Under the pieces are notes generated by a model, which saw only the letters and a program-made list of their open reading frames with translations, was not told where the DNA came from and searched no databases. This document shows positions 14,734-18,582 of a stretch of DNA of 18,582 nt, one piece after another. The position numbers were made by a program, and so were the translations under genes. The stretch covers positions 1 to 18,582 of the forward strand of contig CAJPNS010000028.1 in the NCBI GenBank assembly GCA_905372135.1. Direction: 5' to 3'. Each line of letters starts with the position of its first letter. Positions within the stretch are counted from its first letter, which is position 1. The DNA is from Porphyromonadaceae bacterium. GTDB lineage: Bacteria; Bacteroidota; Bacteroidia; Bacteroidales; Paludibacteraceae.

Positions 14734-17700
14734 ACCTCTTCACCATCTTAGCTACCGTGCCGTCGGCTTTTACGGTGTAGACACCTGCGGGCAGGTGCGA
14801 GACTTCTACCTTGTCGGTATTGGTAGCGTGGGCTACTTCGATGCCGTAGATATCGTATATACGTACGATGCGAGCGGTAGCCGAGAGGTAGAGCACGTCT
14901 GCCACGGGATTCGGGTAGAGGGTAAGAGCCGACTCGGCTATTGGGAGGTCGATAGCTGTAACATTTTTAGTAATCACCACCTTGCTCTTTACTTTTTCTC
15001 CGTTGAGTGCGACACAATGCAGCACGGTATCGAATGCTGCTTCTGCAGGCTGAGTAATACTGCAACCTATCAGGGTCATATTGGCAAAGTCTGCGATAGA
15101 GCCATATTGCATTCCCTCTGCCGTTACAGTAGCGTTTTTAATTGTAAGATTGTCTGTTTTGCTATGTCCTGTGATGCCCCATCTGCCTTTGGCATTCACG
15201 GTGCAGCTATCGATGATGAGATCTGCTCCGGCTGCATAGATAGCACAGACACTAGGTGTCGTCGTAATGAGTGTTGTCACATTGAGCGTGCCTCCACCGG
15301 TGATTGTCATTGATTCATTTAGACCGATACCTGTATTAGTTGAAATCAGGTTGTTGGTACCTACGACATTTAATATCAACCCATCGATTTCCGAACCAAT
15401 TGCTTGGTAGTAGTCTTTTCCTGCATTGATTGTAGCATTATCGAGAGTGAGAGTTTTGGTCGACGGATCATACTTCACCGTTCCGCTAACGCAGGGAATA
15501 TTGTTGCAGTTGGCAGAAGTTATCCGCATGCCACTAATATAGAGATTGTACTCGACAGGACACTGAAAATCACCTATAGTATTGATATCGGTATGGATTC
15601 CATTAGTGTTGTATGTCTTTAACTTCCAATTTTTATTGGTAGTATTGGCAGAGTTGGTGGCTTCGACGACAGCTACTTCGGATGCCGACGACAACTCGTT
15701 CAAGGTGAATATCCGAGCACTATCTACCGGCTCCCTATCGGGCAAATCACAGTAGATTTCGTCGAGTGCAATGGAAGTAAAGTTGTTGCCATAGCAATAT
15801 ACATTTTTCAAGCGCTTGTTATTCGATACGTCGAGGCTCTGCAGAGAGTTGTTGCTACAATTTAGTGTTCTCAACGACGTATTCTCCGCCAGAGAAAGAG
15901 TTGTAAGCCCATTGGAGGAGCAATCCAAATCGATAAGTGCCCTATTATTGCTTATATCAAGAGAAGCTATCTGATTGGAAGAACAATTTAAATCTGCCAG
16001 CTGCGTATTCAACACTAAGTTGAGTGTCGACAAAGAGTTTTTGCTGCAATTCAGAGTTTTCAACAACGTATTCTTAACTACGTAGATATTGGTGATATTA
16101 TCCCCGTTTCCGCTACAATCGAAGCCTGTTATATCGCCATATACTTTGAGAGTTGTATCTTGAGAGGTAACGGTAAAGGAGCTTGGCGTGTTGCCATCGT
16201 ACCAGTCGGTACCGACTATGATATCATGCATACTACTACCGCTCTCAATCTTTACACGTGTATTGGCTATTACTGCCTTGAAATTAAGTTTTATCACCGC
16301 ACCTCTTTTAACATCAAGAGTGATGTAACTATCCATATTGATGTCATGAGGTGCACCGCATACGTATGTACCCGTAGTAGCAGTTTTATTGACGTTTCCT
16401 AAAACACACCTTACTTTCCAGTTCTTATCGATAGCATTTTTTGCATTAGTAAGAGATAAAGTATCTATATATGTAGAAGTTGTATCTATTATAGGTATTA
16501 TAGATCCCAACCCTTTCGTACTACGATTGGGTAAAGCACAGAAAATATCGTCGAGTGCATTTGTCGATAGCCGATTAGAGAAGCAACCTAAAACATACAA
16601 CTGACTACAATTACTTATATCTATAGATGAGAGCCTATTGTTGTAACACTCTAATCTCTCCAAGTGTGTGCAATTACTTACATCAAGTGATGTGAGTAGA
16701 TTAAAAGGACAACATAACTCCCTCAATGAATTATTATTTGCTAAATATAGAGCTCTGAGCTGATTTTCGGAACAGTATAAAGTTTCCAATTTTTTATTCT
16801 CCGACACGTCAAGCTCAGTGAGTCTATTTGAGAAACAATGTAAAAGGGTCAACGATGTATTTTTCGATACATCAAGAGCAGTAATATTAGCAATACTATC
16901 TTTTTTACCGCAAGAGAACTCTGTTATGTCACCATATATGGTTATAGTGTTGGCAGCACATTTGTAATTAATAACTAAAGGAGAGAGATCGCCTACCATA
17001 AATGTAGTATCGCTACTGCCACTTACTATTCTTACTGGAATATTTTCTTCGTATGCCATCAAGCGTAACTCTATCGAGTCTCCTCTTCTGGCAGTAAGCG
17101 TGATATATTTTTCCATATTTAAGCCACTACCGCTACACTCGTAATCACCTTTTGTAATGATATCGACACCATTTCTAAATATCACTCTCCAGTTTTTATT
17201 TTTGGCATTCTGTGCATTGGAGGCTATAATACTATAATAATTGTATTCCGATTGATCGTTTGCGATTATTAGCTCGCCTTGTTCTTTACCTTTCCTATCG
17301 GGCAATAAGCAGTATAATTTATTGATAGCCCTAGTAGAAAAATAGTTATGATGAGCTAATATTTTGGTCAGTCCACTATTGTTACTTGCGTCGACTAAGA
17401 AAATGCTATTGAAGTTAAAACTGCAATCGAACTCCGTTATATCACCATATATTTTAATCTCGCTACTGCGTGCAGCATATTCAATAAAAGTACCATATAA
17501 GCTATTGGTGATATTAAATGTAGTATCGCGATTGCCATCTACTATCTTTACCTGTGTGTTTACAGAGTCTGCCTTCAAGGAGAGGCCGATCTTTCTTTCA
17601 TTTAAGATAAGTCTTACATATTTTTTCATATTTACTCTATTGCCGCCACCGTTGCTACACATATATTTACCGGTAGTAGCCGGTATGTCGGTATTGGTAG

Positions 17701-18582
17701 ATAGATATTGTACTTTCCAGTTCTTTACAATGGCGTTCTGCTTGTTTGTAGCGAGAATAGTAGATTTATTCGAGTCCAACGAGTCTACTAAGAGGTATAT
17801 CTTTCCATTTTCGAAGGTAAACCTATATGGAAGTAAGCAGTAAAGGGTATCGAGTGATGAAGTAGTGAAGGTATTAGAATAACAATATAACTTATTTAGC
17901 GCAAAATTACTACTCACATCTAGCGAAGTAAGCAAATTGTCGTGGCAGTCCAACTCTTTAAGCAGAGTATCATTCTTAATATAAAGCGTGGTCAAGCGGT
18001 TGGAATGGCAATTTAACTCTGTTAGTTGCGTGTTATTTGTTACATCAAGAGTACTTAGATTGTTGAGAAAACATTTCAACTTCGTCAACTTCGTATTTTT
18101 CGTTACATCAAGCGAACTTAGTTTATTTGATCCACAAAACAACTTCGTCAACTCCGTATTCTTCGTTACATCAAGCGAACTCAACTGATTGGAGTTACAA
18201 TCGAGCAATTCCAATGAAGTATTCTTTGTCACATCGAGATTGCGTATGGAGTCGTTGGCACAATTCAATTCTAAAAGCCCTGTATTATGACTGATATCGA
18301 TACCGATAATGTTTGCTCCGTTGTTTTTGCAATAAAACTTAGTTATGTCGCCATAGATAGTTATAATAGTGCCTAAGGAAGTATTGAAAAAATATCCCTT
18401 ATTTTTATTTGCATGTCTAACATCCCCTATATTGTTGTTTTTAATTTTTATAGGCGTACTATCAGCTGCTGCTGCATATTCGAAAGATATCATCTTATTT
18501 TTCTTGACAGTCAGAGTGATATAACTGTTCATGTTTACTGTCTGTGCCATCGCTGTGGAGGCACTTGCGAGAAGCCCTACTG
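14732..18582 (-). CDS. T9SS-secreted leucine-rich-repeat protein, four cassettes (paralogue C), 5' end cut
   Basis: At least 1282 residues. The frame stays open to the right edge, where VGLLASASTAMAQTVNM continues a signal peptide like that of paralogue B (VGLIVSASTAMAQTVNM). The Met at 18550 is thus inside the signal peptide, and roughly a dozen residues lie outside the window. Counting from that Met, cassettes occupy 6-305, 306-476, 477-736 and 737-998, with 7, 1, 5 and 5 LRRs of 21 residues. Cassette 2 has shrunk to an N-cap and one degenerate repeat. Residues 999-1197 are a domain missing from the other two paralogues, and 1209-1272 are the T9SS type A sorting domain. Predicted large surface or secreted protein with adhesin-like architecture; no enzymatic motif is seen. 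A strong terminator follows the gene. Confidence 0.9.
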   Translation of the reverse strand, partial: VGLLASASTAMAQTVNMNSYITLTVKKNKMISFEYAAAADSTPIKIKNNNIGDVRHANKNKGYFFNTSLGTIITIYGDITKFYCKNNGANIIGIDISHNTGLLELNCANDSIRNLDVTKNTSLELLDCNSNQLSSLDVTKNTELTKLFCGSNKLSSLDVTKNTKLTKLKCFLNNLSTLDVTNNTQLTELNCHSNRLTTLYIKNDTLLKELDCHDNLLTSLDVSSNFALNKLYCYSNTFTTSSLDTLYCLLPYRFTFENGKIYLLVDSLDSNKSTILATNKQNAIVKNWKVQYLSTNTDIPATTGKYMCSNGGGNRVNMKKYVRLILNERKIGLSLKADSVNTQVKIVDGNRDTTFNITNSLYGTFIEYAARSSEIKIYGDITEFDCSFNFNSIFLVDASNNSGLTKILAHHNYFSTRAINKLYCLLPDRKGKEQGELIIANDQSEYNYYSIIASNAQNAKNKNWRVIFRNGVDIITKGDYECSGSGLNMEKYITLTARRGDSIELRLMAYEENIPVRIVSGSSDTTFMVGDLSPLVINYKCAANTITIYGDITEFSCGKKDSIANITALDVSKNTSLTLLHCFSNRLTELDVSENKKLETLYCSENQLRALYLANNNSLRELCCPFNLLTSLDVSNCTHLERLECYNNRLSSIDISNCSQLYVLGCFSNRLSTNALDDIFCALPNRSTKGLGSIIPIIDTTSTYIDTLSLTNAKNAIDKNWKVRCVLGNVNKTATTGTYVCGAPHDINMDSYITLDVKRGAVIKLNFKAVIANTRVKIESGSSMHDIIVGTDWYDGNTPSSFTVTSQDTTLKVYGDITGFDCSGNGDNITNIYVVKNTLLKTLNCSKNSLSTLNLVLNTQLADLNCSSNQIASLDISNNRALIDLDCSSNGLTTLSLAENTSLRTLNCSNNSLQSLDVSNNKRLKNVYCYGNNFTSIALDEIYCDLPDREPVDSARIFTLNELSSASEVAVVEATNSANTTNKNWKLKTYNTNGIHTDINTIGDFQCPVEYNLYISGMRITSANCNNIPCVSGTVKYDPSTKTLTLDNATINAGKDYYQAIGSEIDGLILNVVGTNNLISTNTGIGLNESMTITGGGTLNVTTLITTTPSVCAIYAAGADLIIDSCTVNAKGRWGITGHSKTDNLTIKNATVTAEGMQYGSIADFANMTLIGCSITQPAEAAFDTVLHCVALNGEKVKSKVVITKNVTAIDLPIAESALTLYPNPVADVLYLSATARIVRIYDIYGIEVAHATNTDKVEVSHLPAGVYTVKADGTVAKMVKR
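14735..14926 (-). other. T9SS C-terminal sorting domain, paralogue C
   Basis: Encodes LTLYPNPVADVLYLSATARI at the start and HLPAGVYTVKADGTVAKMVK at the end, matching paralogues A and B nearly residue for residue, although the preceding domain is unrelated to theirs. Confidence 0.9.
14960..15556 (-). other. Beta-helix-like domain unique to paralogue C
   Basis: About 200 residues starting VEYNLYISGMRITSAN, then SGTVKYDPSTKTLTLDNATI, IDGLILNVVGTNNL, SMTITGGGTLNV, ADLIIDSCTVNAKG, NLTIKNATVTAEG and MTLIGCSITQ. The short recurring (L/M)xIxx(A/C/G)xV pattern, with Asn and Gly turns, is what right-handed parallel beta-helices look like. Similar Y(D/N)LYI(A/S)G...V(K/S)YDP(A/S)TKTLTL segments occur in other Bacteroidetes surface proteins, from memory. 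No catalytic motif is seen. Confidence 0.65.
15557..16342 (-). repeat. Paralogue C cassette 4 (5 LRRs)
   Basis: Residues 737-998. The N-module is NMDSYITLDVKRGAVIKLNF. The repeats use SLDISNN and TLSLAEN in place of the common SLDVTKN, so they diverged earlier than those of cassette 1. Confidence 0.85.
16343..17122 (-). repeat. Paralogue C cassette 3 (5 LRRs)
   Basis: Residues 477-736. The N-cap carries an insertion (CGKKDSIANITALD). Two repeats end in NCTH and NCSQ instead of NTQ, adding cysteines. Confidence 0.85.
17123..17635 (-). repeat. Paralogue C cassette 2 (collapsed, one degenerate LRR)
   Basis: Residues 306-476, only 171 residues. The N-module and closing segment (LYCLLPDR ... NWRV ... 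GDYEC) are intact, but between them only LTKILAHHNYFSTRAINK remains, which has lost the repeat Cys. Confidence 0.82.
17636..18535 (-). repeat. Paralogue C cassette 1 (7 LRRs)
   Basis: Residues 6-305. The LRR run starts at residue 92 and is nearly the same as in A and B cassette 1. The N-module is unusual in lacking the usual SGS motif (KIKNNNIGDVRHANKNKG). Confidence 0.85.
18186..18238. repeat. 53-bp repeat identical to 14131-14183
   Basis: Second copy, 4055 bases from the first and in the same orientation, in the second LRR of cassette 1 of paralogue C. Confidence 0.95.

Noticed and set aside
18548..18550. ATG as the start of paralogue C
   Set aside because: The open frame upstream encodes the rest of a signal peptide matching paralogue B (GLLASASTA before the Met), so the true start is beyond the window.
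1..18582. tRNA, rRNA or transposase genes
   Set aside because: I saw no cloverleaf-like or rRNA-like sequence and no DDE or recombinase protein in any frame.

Overview
The window looks like a chromosomal piece of a member of the Bacteroidetes, most likely of the order Bacteroidales. Three things point there. Several genes carry the TAnnTTTG type of -7 promoter element. Shine-Dalgarno sequences are scarce. The three large genes on the right end in a type IX secretion (T9SS, Por) C-terminal sorting domain, a system confined to this phylum. I cannot name a genus from sequence alone.

Left half (1-7670, all + strand): housekeeping genes. The 3' three quarters of a pyruvate:ferredoxin oxidoreductase gene run in from the left edge and end at a hairpin terminator. 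A 342-base gap follows, holding a 22-bp tandem repeat, an inverted repeat and a promoter. Then come four tightly spaced genes that probably form one transcription unit: dihydrofolate reductase (folA), a membrane-anchored LytM/M23-like protein that has lost its catalytic residues, DXP reductoisomerase (dxr, isoprenoid synthesis) and an AlkD-type DNA glycosylase. Seryl-tRNA synthetase (serS) follows from its own promoter.

Middle (7671-9156): an isolated lipoprotein gene, predicted to be a seven-bladed beta-propeller built from repeats around WKNGKPT. It ends at a terminator that faces the terminator of the convergent gene beyond.

Right half (9157-18582, all - strand): three tandem paralogues for secreted, surface-anchored leucine-rich-repeat proteins. 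The third is cut by the window edge. Each has a signal peptide, 2, 3 or 4 copies of a large cassette, and a nearly invariant T9SS sorting domain. A cassette is a ~65-residue beta-rich module, a run of 21-residue LRRs with a cysteine in every repeat, and a closing segment with two invariant cysteines. The cassettes are mosaics of one another, and the longest gene has an extra beta-helix-like domain before its sorting signal. Each gene has its own terminator hairpin, and the first two have matching promoters. The gaps between them hold 7-bp and 8-bp period repeats. This family, which seems to change by gaining, losing and swapping cassettes, is the most unusual part of the window. A role in adhesion or surface variation is inference.
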